A stretch of 64,000 nucleotides of DNA, from the NCBI RefSeq assembly GCF_003626655.1, contig NZ_RBAN01000005.1:310001-374000 (forward strand). Direction: 5' to 3'. Source of the DNA: Micromonospora costi (GTDB lineage Bacteria; Actinomycetota; Actinomycetes; Mycobacteriales; Micromonosporaceae). The first letter of the stretch is position 1; every line of letters starts with the position of its first letter. The position numbers were made by a program, and so were the translations under genes. This document shows positions 51,589-60,324 of this stretch, one piece after another. The notes below the pieces were generated by a model. The model was not told the DNA's origin. It did no database searches and saw nothing but the letters and a program-made list of their open reading frames with translations.

Positions 51589-54123
51589 TCAACCGTCGGC
51601 GCCCAACGCCGACACCGGGCTGACGCGGGACGCGCGGCGGGCCGGCAGCACCCCGGCCAGCGCGGTGAGGACGACCAGCGCCACGAACAGTCCCGCGAGC
51701 GGCAGCACCGGCAGCACCAGCGGTGCGTTCACGCCGAGCATCTCGACCGTGAGCCAGGCGTACGGGACGCCGAGCAGCAGGCCGAGGCTGGCGCCGATCA
51801 GCCCGTAGAGGCCGGACTCGGCGGTCAGCATGGTGCGCAAACCGGGCCGGGACAGGCCGATCGCGCGGAGCAGACCGGACTCGCGTACCCGTTCCACCAC
51901 CGACAGCGCGGTCGTGGACCCCACGCCGACCACCGCGATCAGGACGGTGAGGCCGACCAGGCCGGACGCGATCCACACCAGCGTGCCCAGCACCTCGTCG
52001 TTGCGGTCCCGCTCGTCGGCGAGGACCACGAGACCCACCCCGTCGATGCCCCCGATCGCCTGCCGTAGGGCCCGCACGGCCGCCGTGCGGCCGTCCTCGC
52101 CGGGGCGGGCCGCGTCGGCCAGCACACCCGTGCGGGTGCCCGGGACCCCCAGCCGGTCGAGGTCGCCCGGGTCGGTGAGGATGCCCGCGTGCAGGGGGCC
52201 GGTGTCGGGCAGGACCGCCGCGACCCGCACCTCGACGGTCCGGCCGGCGAGGGCGAGCGCGGCACGGTCACCGACCCGCAGCCCGGTGTCCCGGGCGACC
52301 CAGCCGCCCAGCGCGATCCGGCCGGGACCGCGCTCGGCCAGGCTGCCCTGCGCCACGTCCAGGTCCCGAGTGGTCGGCAACGCCGGCAGGTCGAGGTCGG
52401 TGGTCGGGTAGCCGGACTCGGCGGTGCCGAGCCGCTCGCCGCCCCGCACGAGGGTGACGTCGCCGATCCGCCGGTACGGCACCACCCGGGTCAGGTCGCC
52501 GCGCGCGGCCTTGACCCGCGTCACGACGGCGGCCGGCAGGGGCGCGCCGTTGGCGCCGGACACCTCGAAGTCGGCCGGCGCCGACAGCGCCAGCTCCCGG
52601 TCGGCGAGTTCCCGCATCGACGCGCCGCCGATGGCCACCGCGGAGATCAGCGTCACGCCGAGCGCGACCACGACCGACACCGCGGCCGCCCGGCGGGGCG
52701 TCCCGCCGATCCCGCCGACGGCCAGCCGGCCGAGCGGCCCGAACTGGCGCAGCGGCCAGCCCACCACGGCCAGCACCGGGCGCACCACGAGCGGCCCGAG
52801 CGCCACCAGCGCGAAGAACGCCATCGCGCCCGAGCCGACGAGCAGGAACAGGCCGGGCATCGGGTCGTAGGACTCCTGGTCCGGCCCCGGCAGGCGGGTG
52901 AACGCCGCGCCGCCCGCCAGCGCGGCGCCGGCGACCAGCACCAGCCCGGACAGCAGTCGCAGCACCCCCACGCCGCGCCGGCCCGCGGTGGTGCTCGCCG
53001 CGCGCAGCGCCTCCAGCGGGGACACCCGCGACGCGGTGAACGCGGGCGCCAGCACCGCGAGGACGGTGAGCACGACCGCTCCCGCCACGACCGCGAGCGC
53101 CGCCGCCAGCGGAACGCCGGGGGACGACACGGCCAGGCCGGCGGCGCGCAGCAGTGGCGGGACGCCGTGGCCGACGGCGAGGGCCGCGAGCACGCCGACG
53201 GCACCGGCGACCAGGCCGGTGAGCGCTCCCTCGGCGGTCAGCGCGCCGACGAGGGAGCCGCGGGCCGCGCCGACCGCCCGCAGCAGCGCGAGCTGCCGCA
53301 TCCGCTGGGCGAAGACGATCCGGAACGTCGACGTGACCACGAGGGCCGCCGCGGCGACCGCCACCGCGACGAACATGCCGACGAGGGCGAACAGCTTCGC
53401 GACCTGCTCGGCCGCCGCGTCCGCCTCGGCCTGGCGGACCTCGGCGCCGGTGCGGATCTCCGGTTCGGCGGGAAGAGCCACGGCCACCCGGTCGCGGACG
53501 GTCTCCGCCGGCACGCCCGGGGTCATCCGCAGGTCGATCCGGTTGACCGTAGTCAGACCGGCCCACGCGCTCACGGCGGCCTGCGGGGCGTACGCGTCGT
53601 AACCGGCGTCGTCGGAGGTCTCGACCATTCCGGTGACGGTGAGCCGGGTGGGTGTGCTCCGCTCGCCGCCGAACCCGCGCGTGACGGCCCCGACCCCGAG
53701 ACCCAGCCGTTCGGCCGTACGCCGGGTGACCGCCAGTTCCCCGGCGGCGTGCGGGTAGCTCCCCGCCACCAGCCGGACCGTGGACAGCGGGCCGGCGCCG
53801 GGGTCGGCCCGCAGGTTGAGGTACGACTCACCGACGCTCACGCCGATCTCCAGCCGCCCCACCGCCTCGGCGACACCGGGCACGGCGCGGACCGTCGACA
53901 GCGCCTCCACCGACGGCGGTTGGTCGGGACCGCCGATCACCAGGTCGGTGGCGGCCGGGGTGGCGCTCAGGTTGTCCCGGGCGGTGCCCTCGGTGATCTG
54001 CTGCGCCAGCACGGTGCCGAAGACGACGAACGACGCGACGAGCACGGCCAGACCGGTGAGTACCAGCCGGCCGGGCCGGCGGGCGGCGGCACCCACCTGC
54101 GTCCGCAGGATCGCGGCCCTCAT
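51589..54123 (-). CDS. ABC exporter permease, FtsX-like (MacB-type)
   Basis: 844 residues with two FtsX-like blocks. The first helix is at about 18-40 (RLVLTGLAVLVASFVVFGTVL). A long extracytoplasmic domain follows (about 45-245), then three helices with FRIVFAQRMRQLALLRAVGA, a second extracytoplasmic region (about 510-690) and a final block with VVERVRESGLLRAIGLSRPGLRTML. This duplicated layout is usual for Gram-positive exporters of antibiotics or lipids. The ATPase gene upstream overlaps it by ATGA. Confidence 0.93.
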   Translation of the reverse strand: MRAAILRTQVGAAARRPGRLVLTGLAVLVASFVVFGTVLAQQITEGTARDNLSATPAATDLVIGGPDQPPSVEALSTVRAVPGVAEAVGRLEIGVSVGESYLNLRADPGAGPLSTVRLVAGSYPHAAGELAVTRRTAERLGLGVGAVTRGFGGERSTPTRLTVTGMVETSDDAGYDAYAPQAAVSAWAGLTTVNRIDLRMTPGVPAETVRDRVAVALPAEPEIRTGAEVRQAEADAAAEQVAKLFALVGMFVAVAVAAAALVVTSTFRIVFAQRMRQLALLRAVGAARGSLVGALTAEGALTGLVAGAVGVLAALAVGHGVPPLLRAAGLAVSSPGVPLAAALAVVAGAVVLTVLAVLAPAFTASRVSPLEALRAASTTAGRRGVGVLRLLSGLVLVAGAALAGGAAFTRLPGPDQESYDPMPGLFLLVGSGAMAFFALVALGPLVVRPVLAVVGWPLRQFGPLGRLAVGGIGGTPRRAAAVSVVVALGVTLISAVAIGGASMRELADRELALSAPADFEVSGANGAPLPAAVVTRVKAARGDLTRVVPYRRIGDVTLVRGGERLGTAESGYPTTDLDLPALPTTRDLDVAQGSLAERGPGRIALGGWVARDTGLRVGDRAALALAGRTVEVRVAAVLPDTGPLHAGILTDPGDLDRLGVPGTRTGVLADAARPGEDGRTAAVRALRQAIGGIDGVGLVVLADERDRNDEVLGTLVWIASGLVGLTVLIAVVGVGSTTALSVVERVRESGLLRAIGLSRPGLRTMLTAESGLYGLIGASLGLLLGVPYAWLTVEMLGVNAPLVLPVLPLAGLFVALVVLTALAGVLPARRASRVSPVSALGADG

Positions 54124-54884
54124 GCGCCGGCCGCCAGGTCACGCAGCGCGTCGGTGACCGAGCCCTGGTCCGGATCGTCGATCTCCCCGGCGATCCGGCC
54201 GTCGGCGAGCAGCACCACCCGGTCGGCGTACGCGGCCGCGACCGGGTCGTGGGTGACCATGACGACGGTCTGCCCGAGGTCGCGTACCGAGTTCCGGAGG
54301 ATGCCGAGCACCTCCGCGCCGGAGCGGGAGTCGAGGTTGCCGGTCGGCTCGTCGGCGAAGACCACCTCGGGACGCGACACCAGCGCCCGGGCCATCGCCA
54401 CCCGCTGCTGCTGCCCGCCGGACAGCTCACTGGGCCGGTGGCCGAGCCGGTCGCCGAGCCCGAGCACGCCCACGAGGTGCGCGAACAGCTCCCGGTCGGG
54501 CTGCCGCCCCGCGAGGTCGAGGGGGAGCGTGATGTTCTGCGCGGCGGTGAGCTGTGGCAGCAGGTTGAACGACTGGAAGACGAAGCCGACCCTCTCCCGG
54601 CGTACCCGGGTGAGCGTCCGGTCGGACCGACCGCTGAGGATGGTGCCCCCGAGCAGGACGGTGCCGGACGTGGCCGTATCCAGGCCGGCGAGGCAGTGCA
54701 TCAGCGTCGACTTGCCGGACCCGGACGGTCCCATGATCGCGGTGAACGCGGCCCGGCCGAAGCCGACCGAGACCCCGTCCAGGGCCCGCACCGCGGTGTC
54801 GCCGCTGCCGTACACCTTCACGAGGTCGACGGCGGCGACGGCGGCCCGGCTCGTGTCGGGCGGGGCGGGGGCGTGCGTGGTCAT
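54120..54884 (-). CDS. ABC exporter ATP-binding protein (MacB/LolD-like)
   Basis: 254 residues from ATG 54884, with GGAGGA just upstream; the frame is open beyond this without homology. Walker A GPSGSGKS, Q-loop VFQSFNLLPQLTAAQN, signature ELSGGQQQRVAMARAL, Walker B VVFADEPTGNLDS and H-loop THD. The NLDS motif is typical of the MacB/LolD class. It pairs with the FtsX-like permease. The divergent histidine kinase gene starts 147 bases away, suggesting that the two-component system controls this exporter. Confidence 0.94.
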   Translation of the reverse strand: MTTHAPAPPDTSRAAVAAVDLVKVYGSGDTAVRALDGVSVGFGRAAFTAIMGPSGSGKSTLMHCLAGLDTATSGTVLLGGTILSGRSDRTLTRVRRERVGFVFQSFNLLPQLTAAQNITLPLDLAGRQPDRELFAHLVGVLGLGDRLGHRPSELSGGQQQRVAMARALVSRPEVVFADEPTGNLDSRSGAEVLGILRNSVRDLGQTVVMVTHDPVAAAYADRVVLLADGRIAGEIDDPDQGSVTDALRDLAAGA

Positions 54885-55017
54885 TCTTCCTCCAGCGTCG
54901 TCTGCTCGGACCGGGCCAGCCTCGCCGCACCGGGCGGGCCGGCACATCGGTCCGCGGCCGGGTATGGGCGGCACGGGGTCTGCCTTTCGGCCGATCCGCC
55001 GCCGCCACCCGGCTGGC

Positions 55018-55023
55018 TACGCT
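55018..55023 (+). promoter_or_regulatory. Leaderless -10 box of the two-component operon
   Basis: TACGCT ends 8 bases before ATG 55032, with no ribosome binding site. Confidence 0.45.
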
Positions 55024-55031
55024 GGGTCACG

Positions 55032-56231
55032 ATGAACGAGCCGGGACTGCGACGTTGGTGGGTACGCCTGGCCCAGGCCGCCGGCCTGGTGGCGACGGGC
55101 CTGCTCGTCCTGTTCGACCTGCGGTACGGCACGTCGGTGGGCTTGAGTCCCGCAGCCCTGCTGCTTCTGCTCGTGCGGATGGGGCTGGCGGCGGCCACGG
55201 TGCCGCTCTGGTTGCCGGTGCACCGGCTGGGCTCGCGGCGGCTGCCGGCGGCGGCACTGGCGCTCGCCGCCGCGTCACTCTTCGTGACCCTCGCGATCCG
55301 GCTCGTCGCCGACAGCGGCTACCTGCTCGGCGGTAGCTGGGGGCTCGCCGAGTCGGCCGGGCTGGTCGCCGTGGTCTTCGCGGTGACCCGCTGGGGCGCG
55401 GCCCGCGTGGCCCCGTGGGCGGCCACGGCCACCGGACTCGCGGCCGCCGCCATTCCGCTGCGCGCCGGCGCCGACAGCGTGTACGTGATCTTCGGGTTGC
55501 TCCAGGCGCTCGCCGCGGTGGGCGCCGCCGCCGTCGGCGTCTACCTGCGCGTGGTGGCCGCCGGTCGCGCCCGCGCCATCGCGCTGGTACGCGCCGAGCA
55601 GCGCGCCGAGTTCGCCCGCGACCTGCACGACTTCATCGCCCACCACGTGACCGGCATCGTGGTGCAGGCGCAGGGGGCCCGGTTCGTGGCCGAGCGGGAC
55701 CCGCAGCGGGTGATCGCCGCCCTCGAACAGATCGAGCGGGCCGGCGCGGAGACCATGGCGTCGATGCGCCGGATGGTCGGGATCCTGCGCAACCCGGACG
55801 CGGCGCCGGACGCGCCGCTGGCGCCGCTGGCCGGCGTCGCCGACCTGACGCCGTTGCTGGACGGGTTCAACGGCACGGCGCGCACGCCGGCGCGGCTGCA
55901 CGTCGACGGCGCGCTGGACGGGCTGCCGGTGGAGGTCTCCACGTCGGCGTACCGGGTGGTGATGGAAGGCCTCACCAACACCCGCCAGCACGCTCCCGAC
56001 GCCCGCTCCGTGGACGTGTTCGTGCGCCGCACCCCCGACTGGCTGCTGGTGCGGGTGGCCGACGACGGGACGGCGCCGCGCACACCGCCCGCCCGCGGTC
56101 ACGGCTTCGGGCTGGTGGGCCTCACCGAGCGGGTACGCGCCCTCGGCGGCTCCGTCACGGCCGGCCCCGGCGTCGCCGGCGGCTGGGTGCTGGACGCGGC
56201 GCTGCCGCTGCAACCGGCGGCGGTCCGATGA
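55032..56231 (+). CDS. Two-component sensor histidine kinase (NarL-type, HisKA_3)
   Basis: 399 residues. Several membrane segments fill residues about 13-180 (LAQAAGLVATGLLVLFDL to GLLQALAAVGAAAVGVYL) with almost no external loop, suggesting sensing within the membrane. The dimerisation/phosphoacceptor helix has FARDLHDFIAHHVTGIVVQAQ (His in DLHD, about residue 200). ATP-binding boxes are reduced but recognisable: EGLTNTRQHAPDA (N box) and VADDGT, then GHGFGLVGLTERVRALGG (G box). It phosphorylates the coupled response regulator (ATGA overlap). Such intramembrane kinases often guard ABC exporters, as found divergent here. Confidence 0.93.
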   Translation: MNEPGLRRWWVRLAQAAGLVATGLLVLFDLRYGTSVGLSPAALLLLLVRMGLAAATVPLWLPVHRLGSRRLPAAALALAAASLFVTLAIRLVADSGYLLGGSWGLAESAGLVAVVFAVTRWGAARVAPWAATATGLAAAAIPLRAGADSVYVIFGLLQALAAVGAAAVGVYLRVVAAGRARAIALVRAEQRAEFARDLHDFIAHHVTGIVVQAQGARFVAERDPQRVIAALEQIERAGAETMASMRRMVGILRNPDAAPDAPLAPLAGVADLTPLLDGFNGTARTPARLHVDGALDGLPVEVSTSAYRVVMEGLTNTRQHAPDARSVDVFVRRTPDWLLVRVADDGTAPRTPPARGHGFGLVGLTERVRALGGSVTAGPGVAGGWVLDAALPLQPAAVR

Positions 56232-56866
56232 TCCGGGTGCTGGTCGCCGACGACCAGGCGATGGTCCGCACCGGTTTCGGCATGATCATCGGGGCGCAGC
56301 CCGACATGGCGGTGGTCGGGGAGGCCGCCGACGGTGTCGCGGCCGTCGAACAGGCCCGGCGCCTGCGCCCGGACGTGGTCCTGCTGGACATCCGGATGCC
56401 CCGCCTCGACGGCCTCGAGGCGCTGCGGCTGCTCGCCGGGCCGGGCGTCGCCGACCCGGTCCGGGTCGTCGTGGTCACCACGTTCGACCTCGACGAGTAC
56501 GTGCACACCGCCCTGCGCAACGGCGCCTGCGGCTTCCTGCTGAAGGACTCCGGCCCGGCGCTGCTCGTCGAGGCGGTCCGGGCGGCGGTGTCCGGCGACG
56601 CTCTCATCAGCCCGTCGATCACCGTACGGCTGCTGGAGCACCTCAGCCCGCCCGCCCCGGCCCGCGACGACGCCGGGCTGTCCCCCCGGGAGGTCGACGT
56701 GGTGCGGCTCGTCGCCCGCGGCCTCACCAACGCCGAGATCGCCACCCGGCTGTACATCGCGGTCGGCACGGTCAAGACCCACCTGGCCAGCGTGCAGACG
56801 AAGCTCGGGGCGCGGAACCGGGTGGAGATCGCCGCCTGGGCCTGGGAGCGGCGCCTGGTCAGCTGA
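56228..56866 (+). CDS. NarL/LuxR-type response regulator
   Basis: 212 residues from ATG 56228. The receiver domain has ADDQ acidic pocket residues near 8-10, the phosphoacceptor Asp in VVLLDIRMP (about residue 53) and the Lys in GFLLKDSG. The C-terminal LuxR helix-turn-helix is LSPREVDVVRLVARGLTNAEIATRLYIAVGTVKTHLASVQTKLGARNR. It binds DNA when phosphorylated by the kinase encoded just before it and probably controls the divergent ABC exporter. Confidence 0.96.
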   Translation: MIRVLVADDQAMVRTGFGMIIGAQPDMAVVGEAADGVAAVEQARRLRPDVVLLDIRMPRLDGLEALRLLAGPGVADPVRVVVVTTFDLDEYVHTALRNGACGFLLKDSGPALLVEAVRAAVSGDALISPSITVRLLEHLSPPAPARDDAGLSPREVDVVRLVARGLTNAEIATRLYIAVGTVKTHLASVQTKLGARNRVEIAAWAWERRLVS

Positions 56867-56910
56867 CGTCCGCGCCCGCTCGCCTCGTCGTCGTACGCCG
56901 TCAGCGGTGG

Positions 56911-57615
56911 TCAGCCGCCGACGCGGGTCGGCCCGCCGCCGCTGCCGCGGTCGTCGAGCACGAGGGGAGCGCGGCCCCGCACCGCGTACCGGATGTGGGT
57001 GACCTCCGGGGTGGGGATCACGCGGATCGGGTCCAGCTCGATCGCCTCCTTCTCCCCGAGGTCCAGGTCGGCGTCGAGGAGCCGCAGGCCGGTGCCGAGC
57101 ACGACCGGTACGACGTGCAGCTCCAACTCGTCCAGCAGGCCGGCGCGCAGCACCTGCCGGACGAGGTTGCCGCCGCCGGCCACGGCCACGTCCTTGCCGC
57201 CCGCGGCGGCGCGGGCCTGCTCGACGGCGGAGGCCACCCCGTCGGTGACGTACGTGAAGCTGGTGCCGCCGCGGCGTTCGACCCGCTGGCGGGGCCGGTG
57301 CGTGACGACGAAGACCGGCGCCCGGAAGGGCGGCTCCTCACCCCAGGGCACCTCGCCGCCGTCAGCCATGCGCCGGCCCATCACGTACGCCCCGGCCGCC
57401 TCGAACGTCTCGGCGATCACGTCGGAGTTCGTGTCCCGCTCGCCGCCGGTGAAGCCCTGCCGCTCGCGCCAGGCCATCCCCTCGGTCACCCACCGGGTGA
57501 TCCGGAAGAACTTGGCGCTCTCGGCCGACTCCATCCAGTCCCCGTCACCCGTGTGCTGCGGGCCGGCGTAGAACCCGTCCAGCGACACCGACATCTGCGC
57601 GGTCACCCTGGTCAT
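56911..57615 (-). CDS. RibD C-terminal/dihydrofolate reductase-like protein
   Basis: 234 residues from ATG 57615, GGAG lies 8 bases upstream. The N-terminus TRVTAQMSVSLDGFYAGPQ and the VMGRRMADGGE, VFVVTHRPR and DVAVAGGGNLVRQVLRAGLLDELELHVVPVVLGTGLRLL stretches are typical of the YwjB/RibD_C group. These bind NADPH and reduce small substrates of unknown nature. Not true DHFR: the folate-binding Asp context is lacking. No operon partner is close. Confidence 0.92.
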   Translation of the reverse strand: MTRVTAQMSVSLDGFYAGPQHTGDGDWMESAESAKFFRITRWVTEGMAWRERQGFTGGERDTNSDVIAETFEAAGAYVMGRRMADGGEVPWGEEPPFRAPVFVVTHRPRQRVERRGGTSFTYVTDGVASAVEQARAAAGGKDVAVAGGGNLVRQVLRAGLLDELELHVVPVVLGTGLRLLDADLDLGEKEAIELDPIRVIPTPEVTHIRYAVRGRAPLVLDDRGSGGGPTRVGG

Positions 57616-57762
57616 CTCGTTGCTCCTCGTCCGTCGGCGGCACCCCGCCCGGGGTGCGCGTTCAGCTCACGGTCGGAGCCGGCGACGGCGACCCGACACG
57701 ATGCCGGTGTGACGACGGTCACCTCCTCGCGTCCCCGTGCGGGGGACGAGGGGCCCCCGGGG

Positions 57763-58995
57763 TCAGGACGCCGTGCCGGCGGCGGCCGCGCGGGCCATGA
57801 GCATCGACCGCTCGTGCCGCGTCGGCGCGAGGTCGGCGGCACGCTCCCACTCCTCGGCGGCCTCGACGTGCCGGCCGAGGCGCAGCAGGAGGTCACCGCG
57901 TACGGCGCCGAGCAGGTGGTAACGCGCCATCCGGGGGTCGTCGCGCAACGCGTCCACGGCGTCGAGCGCCGCCGCGGGCCCGTCCACGTGCAGCACCGCC
58001 ACCGCGCGGTTGAGATCGGTCACGGGTGACGGTGCGATCTGGACGAGCGCGTCGTAGAGGGCGAGGATCGCGTCCCAGTCGGTGTCCTCGTAGCGGGCGG
58101 CGCGCGCGTGGCAGGCGGCGATCGCGGCCTGGACCGTGTACGGGCCGAGTGGCTTGCCGAGCGCCCGCGCCCGGCCCAGCGCCCCCAGCCCGTGCGCGAC
58201 GAGGGTCCGGTCCCACCGGGAGCGGTCCTGGTCGGCCAGCAGCACCGGTCGGCCGTCGCGTCCGGCACGGGCGGCGAACCGCGAGGCCTGCAGTTCCATG
58301 AGGGCCACCAGGCCGTGCACCTCGGGTTCGCGGGGCATCAGCGCGGCGAGGACCCGACCGAGCCGGATCGCCTGCTCGGCGAGGTCGCGGCGTATCCACC
58401 GGTCGCCGGACGTGGCGGCGTATCCCTCGTTGAAGATGAGGTAGACGACCTCCAGGACGGCGGCGAGCCGGGCCGGCAGCTCGTCGGCGTCGGGCAGCGT
58501 GAACGGCACCTCCGCCTCGGCGAGGGTGCGTTTGGCCCGGGAGATGCGCTGGGCGACGGCGGGCGTCGGGGTCAGGAACGCCCGGGCGACCTCCTCGGTG
58601 GCGAGCCCGCCGACCATGCGCAGGGTCAGCACGGCCCGCGACTGCCGGGACAGGACCGGGTGGCAGGCCACGAAGATCAGGGTGAGCAGGTCCTCGTCGC
58701 TGGCCGTGTCGGCCGGTGGCGCGTCCCGCAGGTCCGTGGCGAGCTGCGCGTACCGGTCCGCGCGCAGCCGGTCCCGCCGGATCAGGTCGATCGCCCGGCG
58801 CCGGGCGACGGCCGCCAGCCAGGCGGCCGGTTCCGCCGGTACGCCCTCCCGCGGCCACTGGGCGAGCGCGCACACGAACGCCTCCTGCGCGAGATCCTCG
58901 GCCAGCCCGACGTCCCGCACGAGCCGGGTGAGGGAGGCGACCAGGCGCGCGGAGTGCATGCGCCACACCGCCTCGACCGTGCGCCGCGCGTCCAT
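57763..58995 (-). CDS. ECF42-group sigma factor (SigJ/DUF6596 type)
   Basis: 410 residues from ATG 58995, with AGGGAGG upstream. Sigma-2 region at about 10-80 (VASLTRLVRDVGLAEDLAQEAFVCALAQWP, AWLAAVARRRAIDLIRR), sigma-4 at about 115-165 (LSRQSRAVLTLRMVGGLATEEVARAFLTPTPAVAQRISRAKR). A long tetratricopeptide-like tail follows (VYLIFNEGYAATSGDRWIR, the DUF6596 hallmark, then helices to the end). ECF42 factors lack an anti-sigma factor and rely on this tail for activity. The YCII gene lies 28 bases upstream in the same operon, the standard ECF42 arrangement. Confidence 0.95.
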   Translation of the reverse strand: MDARRTVEAVWRMHSARLVASLTRLVRDVGLAEDLAQEAFVCALAQWPREGVPAEPAAWLAAVARRRAIDLIRRDRLRADRYAQLATDLRDAPPADTASDEDLLTLIFVACHPVLSRQSRAVLTLRMVGGLATEEVARAFLTPTPAVAQRISRAKRTLAEAEVPFTLPDADELPARLAAVLEVVYLIFNEGYAATSGDRWIRRDLAEQAIRLGRVLAALMPREPEVHGLVALMELQASRFAARAGRDGRPVLLADQDRSRWDRTLVAHGLGALGRARALGKPLGPYTVQAAIAACHARAARYEDTDWDAILALYDALVQIAPSPVTDLNRAVAVLHVDGPAAALDAVDALRDDPRMARYHLLGAVRGDLLLRLGRHVEAAEEWERAADLAPTRHERSMLMARAAAAGTAS

Positions 58996-59023
58996 TCCGC
59001 CTCCCTCTCCCGCTCTCGTGCCG

Positions 59024-59431
59024 TCAGCCCCGCGCGTGCTGCGCCCGTACCTCCGGCGTGTACTCGTCGGCGAAGTCCCCCGGCTCGATGTAGGGGCGGA
59101 TCTCCAGCACCGACCGCACGCCGGTGTCCGGAGAGTCGGGGCACTGCCGCGCCCACTCCACGGCCTCCTCGACCGAGCCGACCTGCCAGAGCCAGTACCC
59201 GCCGATGACCTCCTTGGATTCGGTGAACGGCCCGTCGACCACCGACGTGGTGCCGCCCTCGAAGACCACCTGGACACCGTCGGCGCTGGGCCGCAGCCCC
59301 CCGCCGTCGAGCATGATCCCGGCCTTGACCAGCCGCTCGTTGTAGTCCGCCATCGCCGCGATCACCTCGCGCGTGGGGGTGAGCCGATGCTCGTCCGCTC
59401 CGGCGAACTTGATCAGCACCATGACCTTCAC
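59024..59431 (-). CDS. YCII-related (DGPF) protein
   Basis: 135 residues from GTG 59431, chosen because AGGAG lies about 6 bases upstream and the family start VLIKF follows. TSVVDGPFTESKEVIGGYWLWQVGSVEEAVEWARQCP contains the DGPF motif that names the family. EIRPY near the end is also conserved. Function is unknown, perhaps a small oxygen- or redox-linked enzyme fold (ferredoxin-like). It is the usual target and partner of ECF42 sigma factors, encoded next here. Confidence 0.94.
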   Translation of the reverse strand: MKVMVLIKFAGADEHRLTPTREVIAAMADYNERLVKAGIMLDGGGLRPSADGVQVVFEGGTTSVVDGPFTESKEVIGGYWLWQVGSVEEAVEWARQCPDSPDTGVRSVLEIRPYIEPGDFADEYTPEVRAQHARG

Positions 59432-59707
59432 GACGTTCTCCTCGCTCGTACCTGCCGGCCCCCGGCCGGCGTCCTCACCCAGGGGTCGAACGGGCCTCGG
59501 TGGCTTTCGACATGGCCGGCGAAAAAGTTCGCATAGTCCGGCGTCAGTGCGGGTATGACCTTCCACACATCGCCGCGGGTCCGGGGCGGCGTCGCCCCGA
59601 CCGCCTCCCACGGTCGAGGGCGCCGGCTGCCGCACCGGTGACCGCCGGGTGCCGAGGGCGCACCGCCGTGACCCGCCGGGGGAGCGATGCGGCCTCGTCG
59701 ACACCTA
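59432..59707. other. Intergenic stretch between YCII operon and micro-ORF
   Basis: About 275 bases between divergent transcription units. An AT-richer patch around 59510-59570 may hold promoters for both. The ECF42 operon is expected to have its own sigma-specific promoter here, but I cannot point to a -35/-10 pair with confidence. No gene seen. Confidence 0.5.
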
Positions 59708-59721
59708 CGGAGGTGACCAGC

Positions 59722-59811
59722 ATGCTGTCCGACAAGCCAACCGCCCGCCCGCCTTGGGCGTCCACCGGTCTCCGCGCGCGGCGCGGGCGGCCCGCCCGCC
59801 GGGTCGGGTGA
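59722..59811 (+). CDS. 29-residue micro-ORF coupled to the downstream gene
   Basis: ATG 59722 has a near-perfect Shine-Dalgarno GGAGGTGA (59709-59716) at 5 bases' distance, the best ribosome site in the area. The product MLSDKPTARPPWASTGLRAR plus an Arg/Gly-rich end is basic and has no known family. Its stop (59809-59811) overlaps the GTG of the next gene (GTGA), so it may be a leader peptide that loads ribosomes for the next gene, or a small protein in itself. Confidence 0.55.
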   Translation: MLSDKPTARPPWASTGLRARRGRPARRVG

Positions 59812-60215
59812 TCCCCGTGTCCGCCGTGTCCCTACCGCGCCAGGCCCGCACCACCCCGTCGGTTCCCGCGACGTACGTGCGCCACCTGCGGTCGAGGCTG
59901 CTGGAGGCCGAGGCCGGCCTGACCGCCATGACCGAGAGGTACGACCGCACCAAGGCGCGCTTCGACCGCTGTTACGCCCGCCGCGGCATCACGCCCGACA
60001 CCGACATCGTCAACTACATCAACGCGAAGTCGATGAACCCGGAACTGGCGTTCTGGTACGCCAAGGTCGAGCACTTCCAGCGCGAGGTGGCCGCGTACGG
60101 TGCCGCGCTCACGGGGCTCGACGCCGCACGCCGGATGCTCGCCGACGACGCCTACGGCGCCCAGGAGTACGGTCGCCCGCGCGGCGGGCGGCGCGCCCTG
60201 AACCGGGTCGGCTGA
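59808..60215 (+). CDS. Protein of unknown function, 135 residues, helical
   Basis: From GTG 59808, overlapping the micro-ORF stop. Not recognised. The middle is helical with regular charged residues (YVRHLRSRLLEAEAGLTAM, ERYDRTKARFDRCYARRG), then DTDIVNYINAKSMNPELAFWYAKVEHFQREVAAYGAALTGLDAARRML. No signal peptide, membrane segment or metal motif is seen. Codon use is like the neighbours, so it is a real gene in my view. It precedes an MBL-fold hydrolase on the same strand by 109 bases, with a separate -10 box for that gene. Confidence 0.7.
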   Translation: MIPVSAVSLPRQARTTPSVPATYVRHLRSRLLEAEAGLTAMTERYDRTKARFDRCYARRGITPDTDIVNYINAKSMNPELAFWYAKVEHFQREVAAYGAALTGLDAARRMLADDAYGAQEYGRPRGGRRALNRVG

Positions 60216-60311
60216 CCGCCGCACCGACGGCGCGACCCACCCCGGCCCGGCCCGGACGGGCGTCCCCGGCGAGCGCGAACGCCGGTTGATCGGCGGTCCG
60301 AACAGGTCGGA

Positions 60312-60317
60312 TACGGT
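60312..60317 (+). promoter_or_regulatory. Leaderless -10 box of the MBL-fold gene
   Basis: TACGGT ends 7 bases before GTG 60325, which supports this start over TTG 60286. Confidence 0.5.
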
Positions 60318-60324
60318 GGCAGGC

